Notes under the pieces: generated by a model
What the model was told of the DNA's origin: nothing
The model's input: the letters and a program-made list of their open reading frames with translations, nothing else
Database searches by the model: none
Part shown: positions 24,400-36,482 of the stretch, piece by piece
Layout: every line of letters begins with the position of its first letter
Position numbering within the stretch: the first letter of the stretch is position 1
Translations under genes and position numbers: made by a program
Origin: Symbiodinium kawagutii
Taxonomy: Eukaryota; Sar; Dinophyceae; Suessiales; Symbiodiniaceae
Length of the DNA stretch: 64,000 nt
Assembly: GCA_009767595.1 (NCBI GenBank)
Contig: VSDK01010127.1
Span: forward strand, 261,798 to 325,797
Direction: 5' to 3'

Positions 24400-25122
24400 T
24401 ATTGTGACGAAGCCGATCTATACTTGTGAGTTAATCAATACTTCTGGAGCGCTACGACTGGGAACCCAACAACCAATCTGGTTGATGAAGTTCTTTGGCT
24501 CTGAGATGATGCTGGTCCAAACAGTGCCACATTTGGAAACATGCATCCCACAACAATATCATAATCTGGTCCCAATAAGCAGCAGTCATAGCCATCCTCA
24601 GCTCAAAGCATATCTAGGTTAGCTGGCGAATAAGCAGCGAAGTAATCAGCTATCCTCGCCACCCATACTTGGCATATATGGCTGGTCAAGGGCCCCTCTA
24701 CCCCAGCTGTTCACATCCCGACCGAAGTCGTTGTTGTTGGGATGTGAACTACTACCCGTTTGTTGGTGGGTTAATATATATTGACCCATGGACATGTAGT
24801 TTGTATCTTGTATATCCCCTACTATTGTTCGTCATTATCCAACTAATTAACTACTATTTACCATTGACCATTGGTGATTAATCAATATCCAGTTGATTAA
24901 GCATTAGTAACGTCTACTACAATTATTTAACTGACCATTCGTGATTCATCAATATTAATCAACTTAATTTTACTAATTTACCATTGATCAACTAACACTG
25001 TCACAACCAACCATCATCATCATTCTTGACCATTATAAACCGATATAAATGAGGGGGTGATGTTGGGGGATGCGTCCCTGGATGTATTCTAGCTGACCTT
25101 CTGCGAAACCAACTTTACAAAC
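24400..25122. other. AT-rich stretch with family A fragment
   Basis: No gene recognised. About 24,779-24,840 matches the interior and end of family A elements (TTGACCCATGG... and TATATCCCCTACTATTGTTC). Confidence 0.45.
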
Positions 25123-25300
25123 AAGGGTTCTTAGAACCTCTTAGAACCTCTTAGAAGTAGAGGGGTTCTAAGAACCCTTAGCTGTAATCTACTTTGCACT
25201 TAAAACTTACCTTCTAAGAAGGCCTCTGCCTCTAAGAAGGGCCTTCTAAGAAGGGAACGCCTTCTAAGAACCGAAAGCACCTTCTAAGAGCTTCTGCGAA
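25123..25300. repeat. Cluster of TTCTTAGAA/TTCTAAGAA palindromes
   Basis: Roughly ten short palindromic units (TTCTTAGAACC, CTTCTAAGAAGG and variants) within 180 bp, in both orientations, including a perfect hairpin TAGAGGGGTTCTAAGAACC. No coding frame. Confidence 0.75.
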
Positions 25301-26530
25301 GCCTGGGGGCCATCCATTTTGCATACGCCCAACAAATCATACCCCAACATTGGCCCCTGGATAAACCGTATAATCCTTTGATTATGGCTAGTTGGTTGTA
25401 CTAATTTACCATTGATCAACACTGATATTGATTAACTTAAGTGTACTAACCATTGATCACTTAACATTAAGCATTAGTTACATCTACTACTCATCATTCA
25501 ATCAACCATTGGTGGTTCATGACTATTGATTAAAATTTGCCATTGATCACTTAACTAACCATTTATGGCTGATTAATGTTGATGTAGTTACATCTACTAC
25601 AATTGTTTAACTAACCATTGATCAACTGGATCGTACTAATTTACCATTGATCAACATTAACATTGATAAACTGGTTCATGACTATTGATTAAAATTTCCC
25701 ATTGATCAACTATGACTGGTTGCTTGTGAAAAACTGCCCCAATCCCATGGGCGCTGCACCTGATAGGTCAAGCACTTGGGCAGCCGCGGTGGTGGCTGAG
25801 GCTCCTTGGACTCCTTGGCTCTGCTCATGCGACGCCTCGGCGGGGGCGGATGAATGGCGGGTGAATGGTGGATGAATGGCGGGCGAATGGCGGGTGAATG
25901 GCGGGTGAATGGCTGAGAAATGGGTGATTAATTCGTTGATGCTTGATATTTTACCATCTTTAAGCAATTGCTGAAATAAATCGACTTGTACATGGTTCGA
26001 TTCCAATTATCGGTTGATATGCAGTAGATTGATATTGTTCGATAGATATGGCTATGGGTCAAAACCGTGTACCCCTGGTTCCCCCATCATTAACCATTGA
26101 CCCGTAGCATCCCGTAGCCATATTGTTGACATTAATTGAATGCTGATTTGTACTGTAATCCTGACGTGATGGCCAATCGATGACCGATTCCTAGACCATT
26201 TTGGATGGAAAATGGTCGTCTTATGCTGCTTATATGCTGATGAATGGTGGTAAATCCTTGGGATTAAGCAGCAATTGATTGGTCAATTTTTGGTTGCATG
26301 ATTGTTAACCCTTAGGATCAGTCAGCAACAATCACCAACAATGAACCAACCATAGACTTTCGTCCATAGATCATTGGGAAAAGCAAAAGAATTGCTGGCT
26401 TGAGAAACATGTGCCCCCCAACCCGGACGTTCGCCCACACCCATAAAGCGGCACTGCAATGGAGGATGTTGTGCAAAGTCAAGATGGCTTAGAGAAGTTG
26501 CAAAACCACTGGCAATACGCAGTGATTTGT

Positions 26531-26633
26531 GGTTTAGGACTTTAGGGTTTAAGGTTCAAGGTTTTAGGGTTTATGGCTTTAGGGTTTAGGGTTTTAGGGT
26601 TTTAGGGTTTAGGGTTTTAGGGTTTATGGTTTA
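26531..26633 (+). repeat. Interstitial telomere-type TTTAGGG tract
   Basis: About 100 bp built from TTTAGGG and TTTTAGGG units with a few variants (TTTAAGG, TTTATGG). TTTAGGG is the plant-type telomere repeat reported for dinoflagellates. Here it is internal, degenerate and flanked by ordinary sequence. Confidence 0.8.
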
Positions 26634-26903
26634 TATTAACTTAGAAATTCAAAAACAACGGCCCTGCGCAGGAATTTGAACGTAGGGAAAATGCTCCAAG
26701 TCAAGCGCGGGCAAACGTCAGGGTTCGCGCGAACATGTGTGAGCAGCTGGGTTCCTGCTGCGAAACATTTCAAACGATGTAAGTGAGATCAATAAAACTT
26801 TTACACATTGACATCAAACATCAATAAAGTCAATAACATTTCATAGCATCTGGTATACGCCAGACCAATATGTGCCATTACATCCACTGTCCTTTGGCCA
26901 TGG

Positions 26904-27210
26904 TTCCATATTAACCAACCAATAATAGGGGTCTTTAACCAACACCTGTTGTCGGGAAAATAATGGGAATTGGTTTAAACACCATTGTTTTCCCTATCAT
27001 TTGGTTTAACCAACACCATAATTTGGTTGACCAACCAACACTCATAGGGAAAACTATGTTGTTTAAAACAATGGTAGGTCATTATCCGCGTTGGTCAATG
27101 CCAATAATGGGTATAGCCAAACAATGTCAATATTAACACCCATTGGCTATGGGAAAACTATGTTGTTTAAAAAAATGGCTATAGTTAATATTGACCCATA
27201 GCCAAACAAT
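26904..27210. mobile_element. Compound family A repeat block
   Basis: Repeated phrases typical of family A (GGGAAAACTATGTTGTTTAA twice, CCAATAATGGG, TTGACCCATAGCCA) are arranged in opposing orientations, as expected from nested or tandem insertions. No coding capacity. Confidence 0.5.
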
Positions 27211-27910
27211 GGTCAACCTTTCCCATCATTGGTCGACACCTTGGCCGCTGCCACACGTCCCGCTTGGGCTGCCAGCTCTACAGCCATGAGGAGTTGCACC
27301 TGACACCCCGCAGCAAGCACCAGCAATGGCCAGCAGTTTTGCAAGTGGGTTATCTACAAGTTAATCATTAAGCAACCAATGGCAAGTTTTACAAGTGGGT
27401 TATTTACCAGTTTATTTAACTGCCAATTTGATTAATGAAAAATGGCAGTTTTGATCATTAAGCAACCAATGGTAAATAAACTGCCATGTTTAATTAATCA
27501 ATGGCAAATGAATTGGTTCATGATAAACTGTTGATAAACTGCCATTAGTAGCTATATATACATTTAAATGGTTAATAAACTGCCATCGATTGCCATTGAT
27601 GGCTATTAAGTGGTACATAATATACGACCACACTGCCAGTATGCGTTTAAATGGTTCATAAACTGCCATTAATACTTGTAAAATCAATGATGCATCAATT
27701 ACCACCAGACTACCAGCATGCAATTGTCCTTTTTTTGGTGATTGGTGGTTAATCATTGGTCGGGTTAATTATTGGCATGAATTAACCAGCCAACTGCCAG
27801 CATCGTTGGCTCAAGCATCGCTGGATTATTGCTTCCTGCTCAAGGACAAGTCTGCATGGACACAAGCCGCGGCAACTGAAAACCTTGTGTTGCCCAAACC
27901 TGGTTCATAT

Positions 27911-28024
27911 GGGTGGTCTCTCAAACTAAAGGTACCCCGAAACCATCCTTTATATCAACCATGAATATGGTAATAAACCAGCCATAACTTTGGGAGGTCC
28001 CAAACTGCCTTGAGAAACCACCAT
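27911..28024. mobile_element. Family B inverted-repeat element
   Basis: Starts GGTGGTCTCTCAAACTAAAGG and ends AAACTGCCTTGAGAAACCACC, with the terminal repeats still clearly complementary. Confidence 0.6.
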
Positions 28025-28307
28025 ACAGCAGTTGTTTAGCCTTTATGGTTGTTTATCATTCCCAATCATTATATAACCATGATAATCTAAGCATGGTTTT
28101 ATATTGGGTTTATAATGATAGGGTTTTTTGATACCCTATACATATATATATATATGTATGTATATGGTTGTATACCCCAATATGGTTACATATATATATA
28201 TATATAAACCATTACTGTAACCATTATAATCCCCAATAAACACCCATACAAAAACTATATTGGGGTCCCCAAACTGGCTCGGTCGAAACCCTTCCGCATT
28301 TCCGAAG

Positions 28308-28947
28308 CCCGGTGGGAAGGCTCAGGGTCCCTCACCTCGAAAAGTGACTGCTGCAAAGCCGCCTCGCCGCGACAAAACACGTCCTGCCAAGGGAACTTCC
28401 AGTGGCAAAGGGGGATGGAAGATAGAAGTGGATATGTCACATATCTGATATGTCATGGCTGATAGTTGTTCATGTTGATGGTTGTTCAATCAATGATTCA
28501 TGATTGATCATTTTTGAGTTTGTTGATATGATTTAAGTACGTATGTTTGTCACTGGTGTGCTGATCTAAGGCACTAATACCAGTTTACCTAAACAATTGA
28601 TACCTGCAGTTGATTAATGATCACTTCTCCACTTGCGGGATTTCGTGGGTGCCTGACATGGAAGTTATGGTTGATCATTGGATGATTCTGAGCTGTTGCC
28701 TAACGGACGCCACAGGGCCTGACATGACTACAAGAATTCGTTCATCTCTTGAGGAAAAGTTTGAGCATTTTGGGGAGCAGAGAGGGAAGTGCATTTTCCA
28801 AGGGTAAAACATATCATGTACATGCGATTGCGTGGAATACATGCCAATTGGATCCAATTTGCATGGATCCTCTGTACTGCTGGCAGATGGCTGGAAGATA
28901 TTGCTGGATCTCCATGTTATGAGCCACTGCAGAGACTCAAACACTGA
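28308..28947 (+). CDS. Candidate host gene, 3' exons
   Basis: Three plus-strand exons join in one frame. 28,308-28,427 (after CCGAAG, before GTGGAT) is lysine/proline-rich (KAQGPSPRKVTAAKPPRRDK). 28,610-28,803 lies between ACCTGCAG and GTAAAA (LINDHFSTCGISWVPDMEVM, then SSLEEKFEHFGEQRGKCIFQ). 28,887-28,947 follows CTGGCAG and ends PCYEPLQRLKH-stop. Phases 0, 2 and 1 fit at every junction. A disordered basic N-terminal part followed by a compact domain is all that can be said; no family recognised. Its stop lies 27 bp before the stop of the convergent minus-strand gene. Confidence 0.5.
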
Positions 28948-28974
28948 GCCGACCTATCTGAAGGGGATAGTGAG

Positions 28975-31841
28975 TTACTGCACAAAATGTGGACAAATCA
29001 CTTGCTTCCAGTTCTGGTCTTCTGTTGATGCAGCCGAGAAAACAAGTTCTCTTTCACAAGAGTCCTGAAGATCCACCGGAGGAGATTTGGGACAAACATG
29101 TGATAACCAGGGGGCCAGAACAGGATCAGCTGTTCTTGTAAAAGCCATAGGATATGCTTGCAGGAAAATATCCAGAAAAGTATTTACCATCACGTAAAAT
29201 TGTTTCCTCGAATCAATTACTGTAAACCAATTGGTTGAAGAAGCCAAGTCAGTTTTTGGCGTTCCCGGATTGCGATATTGAGCGGTCGCAATATCCATAG
29301 AACATCGTCCTTGAGAGCCACAGAGTGGAGGTTGGGCTGCTGCTGCTCCTGGTAAATCCAAGAGTTGGATTGGCATTGACGAAGTTGGTTCCAGGCGTGT
29401 CAGGTGGAGCATGGCTCCTTCTGCGGTAGAGAAACAACACCAATGAGGAGTATGTTTCAGCACATCAATACTTCATGACTTGATGGCCAATAGTAGGAGA
29501 AAAGCGCATCATTTGTTAGTTAGATGTGGTTAAGTAGTTGTTGCATTCACCCCACCACTCGAGACTCAGGACCTTCCCACTGGTTCAGTCGCAGCCAAAG
29601 TCTCCAGTATCCAAATCAGAGGCATGTGACCATGGGATGAACAGATTTTTCACGCAGCAACTCTGAAAGATCTGCGGGCCCGGCGTGTGGTCACCATGCT
29701 CTGCAGGTTTCTGATAGGTTTATCAGATACAATAACCTGTCAATGTCAAACATATCTGAGCAACGCTTTGGAATTTGTCCGACAGCACCACTAGGGCCAC
29801 AAGAGCAACAACAACAACCACTACAATGAAAGGGACGGCATCAAAGCAGCCCCACAGCCGCCTGTCTCTGGGAAACCTGAGCAATAAACATCAGAAGCCT
29901 AAATGCCCCGGCTCCTGAACTACTATTTCTGTGTCTGTCTCAAAAGCCTTCAATTCTTTCCTTCACGCACCAAACAATGAAGTTCATATGGTCGATAGAT
30001 AACTGTTTATCCATGGAATGTGTTCGTCTATGTCCTACCGCATGAAATTGCTGTCGTGAACCAACATGACTTCAAACCCTAGCCCAGAGATGACACCATC
30101 CTATCCGGCAGCATCTACCGTGACATCTGCGAGTTCCCAAACCAAACTTTGCAGCGAAGAAAAGCTACAAGGTATTACGTCGTGGCAAATTTCAAGTTGT
30201 GGGTGGGGTATCTCCAAGCACTTGTGATGGCGGTGGAACCAAATGATAGACATTTGGTTGCTGGGTCACTCTGTCACTGTTAGAAACCACCTCTGGCTCC
30301 CCCTTTAAAGGGCTAGGGCAGGATACCCCTGGCTCCTGAGCTCCCAACCACCAGCCAGCATCATATCTACATGACCACAGTCAAGCTCCCCGCTGCGCTC
30401 GAGCTGAGGTGAAAACCACGTTGGCCAACCACACCGTGCTGTAAGAACCGCTGCCTGCATCATGTCTTGCCATGTTGGCTGCCAAATAAGGAGGAAAATA
30501 CATGTGGATGTTTCTCAAACATAGGGGTATACACTCCCAAATCACCACTATTAACCATTTACAGTAACTGTAAATGGTTAATAGCAGTACCAAAGCAACC
30601 ATTTTTGGGGTCCCCCATTTTAAGAACCCCCTGATCTCTTTGCAGGGAAATCGCAGTGGTTGTATCAATGGAACAAGGGTATACAGGCAAGCATATGGTC
30701 GCAAACCACACTAGTGAACAGTCTGGACACGCCCACCATCAACCAACAGATTAGCTTGTTACACTGGGGCTCTAGCTAGAACCCAAAATGTGTCATGTCT
30801 AGTCCGGTCGCTTGTTGTAGGAAACTGAGAGGAACCAGCCGATTTTGACGGCTAATGATACCAGCATGAGCCAAGGACAGAAAAAGACTCGGACTCTATC
30901 CACAAGACTGACAGTCAGAACTGACAGCTTTTGGCAGTGATCTACAGTATATTTCTCATATGTTACAAAGATAGGCTCCAAATCAGGGACGAAAATCAAT
31001 TGCCCCAGCCAGTGACATAATCAACACAGCAAAGTGCCAAACTAAATCTGGCTTTGTCCATAAACAGTGTCAGCTCCAAATTGGATGTTTTCTCCTGCAA
31101 ACCTCATAATGTTTGATTGGTTTTGGGAATGTTTAGGGGTACTTGTACACCCTCATTTCTGGACTGCCCCACACATGGCGACATGGGAAGTCGATTTTCG
31201 GTGAAAAGCCAAAAACATCTAGCTGCCTGCATTCCCAAGTGTACACAGATATTCGTCAACAATTCTGGTCCATCAGTGGTGGGAGTTTTGAGCTGCTTTC
31301 CACGGTGTAGCCTCGAACTGTTGGTTTCCTTGCACTGAAAAAGGTTCATGTGGCAACTTGAAGCTCCCCTAATCACCGCCCTGGCCTAACATTTCTTCAC
31401 ATCTCAGGCGCATGTAGCCCACCTGAAGCTCTGTCCTGAATGGGCACAAGATTGATGCAAACAATGATGGCCGCGGCCGAGGACCGCAAATAAGAGCGAG
31501 AACCCCTCTGAGACATACATTACTTGCAATTTCTTGGAACATTAGTTACTCTAAATATCAGTTGCAACTTCTTGGAACATTCATCAGTCGCATTTGAGCG
31601 TCTTAGTCACATTCTTAGTCCAGCAACCCACATTAGTCACATGAGTCACTTCCATGTCCAGCAAGTCCCACAACTTTCCAAGGCTCCCAGGCACCAACGT
31701 GCTGGGCCCCTGCGCCAGTGGCGGCACGTTGGGCGTTCGCGTCACCTCCACCGCAGGGGTGGGCGGCAGCGGGGGCCGCTCGGCCCGCTCCGTGCGGGGC
31801 GGCGCGACCACCACGGGCTGAAAGCGCCGGGCCGCAGCCAT
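28975..31841 (-). CDS. Candidate host gene encoding a single-pass membrane protein
   Basis: Right to left: a first exon 31,650-31,841 with its own Met (MAAARRFQPVVVAPPRTERA, proline-rich, GC-rich) and donor GTGACT; 31,151-31,334 between TTTTTCAG and GTGTAC (LHRGKQLKTPTTDGPELLTN); 29,737-29,876 between GCTCAG and GTTATT, holding a clear transmembrane helix (VPFIVVVVVVALVALVVL); and a terminal exon 28,975-29,420 after the strong acceptor GTTTCTCTACCGCAG. Exons 1-2 and 3-4 are in phase; at least one exon between 29.9 and 31.1 kb is missing (a hydrophobic frame at 30,799-30,999 is a candidate). A basic cluster (FPRDRRLW) precedes the helix. Family not recognised. Confidence 0.5.
30508..30634. mobile_element. 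Family B inverted-repeat element inside an intron
   Basis: GGATGTTTCTCAAACATAGG faces TTTTTGGGGTCCCCCATTTT; the interior carries a small palindrome (CCATTTACAGTAACTGTAAA). It lies within the minus-strand gene model at 28,975-31,841. Confidence 0.55.
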
Positions 31842-31943
31842 GGCGTCAGGTTGCCGGGGGCTCCTGTGGAGATCGTGGAGATATGGAGATTGGCAACAGA
31901 TGATTCAGGTATAGAGACATAAAGAATTGATGATGTTTAAAAT

Positions 31944-32270
31944 ATTGTAAAAACAGTTGTATTAATAGATTAATAGATGTTACTGGTAGTAGTTATATTG
32001 TAAAACAGTTGTATTAATAGATTAATAGATGTTACTGGTAGTAGTTATATTGTAAAACAGTTGTATTAATAGATTAATAGATGTTACTGGTAGTAGTTAT
32101 ATTGTAAAACAGTTGTATTAATAGATTAATAGATGTTACTGGTAGTAGTTATATTGTAAAACAGTTGTATTAATAGATTAATAGATGTTACCAGTAGTAG
32201 TTATATTGTAAAATAGTTGTATTAATAGATTAATAGATGTTACCAGTAGTAGTTATATTGTAAAATAGTT
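31944..32270. repeat. 52-bp tandem repeat, about six copies
   Basis: Unit contains CAGTTGTATTAATAGATTAA and TGGTAGTAGTTATATTG. The anchor base recurs at 31,954, 32,006, 32,058, 32,110, 32,162, 32,214 and 32,266, exactly 52 bp apart. The first four copies are nearly identical; the last two carry CCAGTAG instead of CTGGTAG. No coding frame. Confidence 0.9.
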
Positions 32271-33747
32271 GGATATAATTGTTAATAGATGTTAGTAGTG
32301 TAATCGGTTATAATATGATTGCTATTTATCGGTCTTTTTGAAGTGTGGGTTGTGCAAACCAGGGTGTAGGGGACAAATGGGAGAGCATTTCCTTGTACCT
32401 CAGTGGCTGAAACTTTCATGGCACACATGGGCATATCAATTGGGATAAACCTCCCATAGATGATCATTTTCAATACGGAACCCAGCCTTTTCAAGGGTAC
32501 TGTACATAGATAAATTTAGAGACACCCCAAATCATCAGTGAACTTCCCAGACTTTTCAAGGGCATGTGATATTTGATTCTCGGACCGAAGAACCCTTAGC
32601 GAACCTCATTCTGAGGTTTGAATCTCACATGGCACTCTGCAGCTCTATGGATTTGACTGGCCGAACATTTGGCAAAGCAAATTCTGTCAAACCACAGAAC
32701 AGGTTATCTATCTACAAGGCCTATGTGATTCGATGATGTATGTTGGGTTTCCAAGTTGAGATATGATAAATTCATAAACATTCTTTACATCCAATTGCCC
32801 AACCTTTTCATAGCTCCTGCTCTTCGTGGATTTCTGAAGCGAATCCGAACCTGTTGCATCCTTTCCACCCTCTGCATAGCCACGATTAACCCCCACATAA
32901 ATTGGATGCCAGTCCTACCATCAGGTCATAACCACCACCCACCCCACAATGCATGGTTAGTCCTACAGATAACCACCACCACCCACCTCATACAAATCCT
33001 AACCACCCTCCACCCACCTCACCACCATGGCTAGTTGGTCCTGGGGTGCTGCATCTCATAGACCTCCTGCGGCTGCAAGCGCCGGGGCGACTGCAGGCTA
33101 TGGCAGGGCCGCGCCACTGGCGAGGNNNNNNNNNNCCCCTCCGCCCGCCACGGCATGGCGCGCCACCGAGTAGGGCCGCGGCGAATGCGCTTGGCGCCGG
33201 GCGCCGTGAGTGGCATGCAGACCTGGCTCCGGAAAGGGATTAGGTTCTCAACAAGAGACTCATCAACAAAAATATATGATGATATATGTAAATAGACATA
33301 TGTAACACTACTTAAATAGATGTAACATTATATGTTATATAAGATGTAACATCATTAATTAATATATATATATATACATATATGTACATGTATGTTTAAG
33401 GTTATTATATGTATGTATTTCTATGTATATTGGCTATGAGAAGGAATAGGATTTACAACGGTTAATGATAGCTAATTAATTGTGATTGACACAGTAGTAA
33501 TGGCAAGATAGTTGATGATATGCGATGACTGGATCTGACTAGACTAGTGGTCTATAAACATGTAAAGACAGCTACAGTCATGATTGATGATGGTTAACAC
33601 AATGGGCCATCATGGATCAACACTGAAACGTTCAGAACGCCTGTGTGGGAGGGTGCAATTGTCCTGGTTTGTTTGCTTGGCACACTGTAAGATGTTGTAC
33701 ACTATATAATTGTCAATAAGTCAAGGACCAAAAGTCAAACATATCAA
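32271..33747. other. Mixed stretch with N gap
   Basis: A GC-rich island at about 33,040-33,240, split by 10 Ns, is open on both strands (plus: VLHLIDLLRLQAPGRLQAMA) and could be an exon. The rest is AT-rich, with TA microsatellites near 33,360. No gene assembled. Confidence 0.4.
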
Positions 33748-33872
33748 AGGTTTGTTTCTGAAAATGAGGACCCCAAGAATGGTTGGCTTATTGATGCAAA
33801 ATGGCAATGACTGATATGGGTTGATATGGGATGATTTGGGGGTACCCCTGTTTTGAGAAACGACCACATGTG
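33748..33872. mobile_element. Family B inverted-repeat element
   Basis: Left terminus TTTGTTTCTGAAAATGAGGA, right terminus GGTACCCCTGTTTTGAGAAA; the interior has GATGATTTGGGGG as in other copies. Confidence 0.6.
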
Positions 33873-35058
33873 CAATCGAAAATCGCATCCGCCCAGCAAA
33901 CAACTGAAAATTCGAAGGGTAGCCTCAAGGATCTGCACCGCTTTGAATTTCTGTTTCATCTCACTGTTAATGCTGGGTTCAATCCTCCATTCAACGCATG
34001 GGCAGCGGTGAGAAATTCCTAAATCATCCATTACGATTATCATGATAAACCACCATACTTCCCCATCATCCATCATCATGAACCATCCTGAACTATCTTC
34101 TAGCCTCAAACCATCCCTGACCACGATTAACCATCATGCTTACCCACCATCATTGACCCTCACCAACCATCTCTAACCATCCTGAAGCATCATCCTTAAC
34201 GACAACCATCCTTATCCCTAACCATCCCTCACCAAACATCCTTTACCACCCCGAAGACCCTTATCACCAAGCATCCCTAAGCAATCCCTAAGCATCCCTA
34301 AGTCCATCCCTTCCACGCCCCGCCTTGCGTGGTCAACGGCCCCGCCAGGGGTGCCCAGGGCATGGGTGGCGACGCCGTCGCCATGGACGAGCCTTGCGTC
34401 CAGACCGCCGGCACCGTCCCGGGCGGCACTGTCGGCCTCGGCTCGATGCAGTGGTGATGGTTGAGCCGTGATGAAGCCGTGGTTGATGGAGATTGTTGGT
34501 GGTTGATGGTTGATGATGGTTGATGAGTGTTGATGGTTGATGAGTGTTGATGGAGATGGTTGTCGGAGATGGTTGTTGGAGATGGTTGATGGTTGATGTG
34601 ATTGATGAGGCAAGAGTTGAGGTTGAGGATGATGTTTGTGGTTGATGATTATGCTTGTGGTTGATGGTGGAGGGTTGAGGGTTGTTACCGATTGATGAGG
34701 CCATGGTTGTGGATGATGCCGCGGTTATGGTTGACGACTATGATGATTGATACGTATGGTTGCTATGAATTATGTGGGTAAACTTAAGCCAAGAATTGGA
34801 CATGCACACGTATACAAAGACAAAAAACATAAACAGGAAACAAACAAAATCATTGAAGAAATCCCTTGCCAGGCAGAGGCATAGATCCAGTTTTGACTTT
34901 ATTCCCCAATCCCCCGGGTTTCATTCATCACACAAACAGAGTCAGCAATCATCAGCAAAGCAGTTTTGAGTTCAAAGAATCTTCAATGGACCTTGATCAG
35001 AAGGCCCGTACCGAAACATGACTAGCACATCGGTTTGTCCATAAATCTTGGCAGTACA
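33873..35058. other. Low-complexity stretch with GC-rich island
   Basis: AACCATCCTTAACCATC-type sequence to 34,305, then a GC-rich island at 34,310-34,460 open on both strands (plus: ARGAQGMGGDAVAMDEPCVQ), then the complementary GGTTGATGGTTGATG tract. The island may be an exon; its strand is undecided. Confidence 0.4.
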
Positions 35059-35276
35059 TGGCTGTGGGTCAAAACCCTTAATCCCCCTGGTTCCCCCATC
35101 ATTAACCATTGTTTTCCCTATAGTTTGTTGGTAAATCCTCCATTAGTTGGTTGGTTAACTGCTTGACCCATGGCGATATGTAGCTGGTATATCCCCTACA
35201 ATTGTTAGTTATCATCTCCTATTGTTAACCATTATAACCAGCTCTTATTGGTTGGTTAGAGCCTTGACCCATGGTG
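35059..35276. mobile_element. Family A inverted-repeat element, long form
   Basis: A 218-bp element from TGGCTGTGGGTCAAAACCC to GCCTTGACCCATGG, closely matching 47,685-47,906 along its length (shared TGGTTCCCCCATCATTAACC and TATATCCCCTACAATTGTT). The termini are complementary. Confidence 0.7.
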
Positions 35277-36032
35277 CAGTGATGTACAGTGACTGTAGTA
35301 CACCCAGCCCAGGCACGTTTCTGCCAGGTCGATCACAAAGCGTCGTTGCGGCGAAGGCTGGCGCTCCAGGGCCCTCATGGTGAAGGGACTGCCGATCCGC
35401 AATACGCGACGTGCGTTGAGGGTCTAGTAAGGTAGTGCTTGCAGGCCATGAGTAGTTGAATTTGCAAGGTCATGATATGATATGACATATGAATATATAT
35501 GATATATATATATATATAATATGACAATATGTGTTTCAAATGTGGTGAATAATCTTCTTGTCGTGCTGCACATCCATTTGAGTTCACTGGTTCAGCAAGC
35601 CATGTCCATGCCCCAGAGGAAGAGTTGTTGTAAATGTGGGGACCTTAATCGAGCTTAACATCTTAGACGGGTTTGCACCGAAAACCAAAAAGTTTAGCAG
35701 GGTTCTGATAGTTTCTGCGGTTTGCAAGGGTTTGTTACTACTATAGCCCCATATGCATCCATATGCAGCCTATGTTTGGAAACAAGACTTTGCCATGGCC
35801 AGCGCTTCATCACTTTGCGCTGCTGAAGGCTGCTGCTGCTGCTGCAAAGAGCAAGTGTCCAATGGTCGAGGGCCCGTCACATGGTCGAGAGGCAGTTTGG
35901 TGGTCGCACCCGGGGTGATGCCATGGCTTCTGATTGCCAACTCGCAAATAAATTGAAAGTATCTTATTGGCATTACATCTAAGAAAGCAATTTGCCACCA
36001 CAATTTATCTTCAGCGAGGTAAACACAATAAC

Positions 36033-36036
36033 TACC

Positions 36037-36068
<32 letters not shown>

Positions 36069-36085
36069 CAACAACCACAACAACC

Positions 36086-36139
<54 letters not shown>

Positions 36140-36140
36140 C
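36033..36140. repeat. (ACC)n/(AAC)n compound microsatellite
   Basis: CCA units pass into CAA units for about 100 bp. The poly-Asn and poly-Gln frames are artefacts. Confidence 0.9.
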
Positions 36141-36182
36141 GCTTCTCAAAAGACTGATATCCAGTGAAACGTCAAAAGAGCA

Positions 36183-36482
36183 ATGGCTACAAAAGGAAGG
36201 GCATCTGCTTGTGCTTGTGATACAAGTGAGCCGAGAAAGAACCTTTACTCTATCCCATCACAACGGCCTACAGGTGTTCTTTCAACGAGGGATAGTGCGA
36301 CTCAATATAATGAGTCATACGATGCTCTGGAAGAATCAACCATCAAGGCGTTTCTTGTTGGCACATTGGCAGTGTTCGGCAGCTCCATTTTGTCCTCGCA
36401 CAATTCTATTCGCTCTTTTTGTCTGCCTCGAGGATTCGCAGCCAGGGAAGTGAAGCAAAGATCCAAAGTGAACCAATTATAG
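36183..36482 (+). CDS. Hypothetical 99-residue protein
   Basis: A single uninterrupted frame from a Met (MATKGRASACACDTSEPRKN) to a TAG. It has a polar, serine-rich N-terminal half and a hydrophobic segment (AFLVGTLAVFGSSIL) that could be a membrane helix, followed by a basic tail. There is no close splice site to extend it and no family recognised. The frame lies 40 bp downstream of a CAA microsatellite. It could also be an exon or chance. Confidence 0.35.
   Translation: MATKGRASACACDTSEPRKNLYSIPSQRPTGVLSTRDSATQYNESYDALEESTIKAFLVGTLAVFGSSILSSHNSIRSFCLPRGFAAREVKQRSKVNQL

Larger units (their letters stand above)
25301..28250. other. AT-rich repeat stretch
   Basis: Mainly ATTAACCATTGATCAAC-type low-complexity DNA. 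It contains a 12-13 bp tandem (GAATGGCGGGT, 25,850-25,920), a short family A copy (26,049-26,121), a telomere-type tract, a compound family A block (26,904-27,210), a family B copy (27,911-28,024) and TA microsatellites (28,140-28,207). The GC-rich part at 25,730-25,850 has minus-strand proline-rich frames, but no gene is assigned. Confidence 0.5.

Noticed and set aside
26098..26125. Relict dinoflagellate spliced leader (CCGTAGCCAT match)
   Set aside because: Only ten bases match, and the segment is explained as the terminus of a family A element (TGACCC.TAGCCA).
28971..29137. Plus-strand exon reading VLFHKSPEDPPEEIWDKHV
   Set aside because: The minus-strand terminal exon covering the same bases fits in phase with an upstream membrane exon and has a stronger acceptor, and the plus-strand gene already ends at 28,947.
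31944..32270. CRISPR-like array
   Set aside because: The 52-bp units are contiguous with no unique spacers, and the genome is eukaryotic; it is an ordinary tandem repeat.
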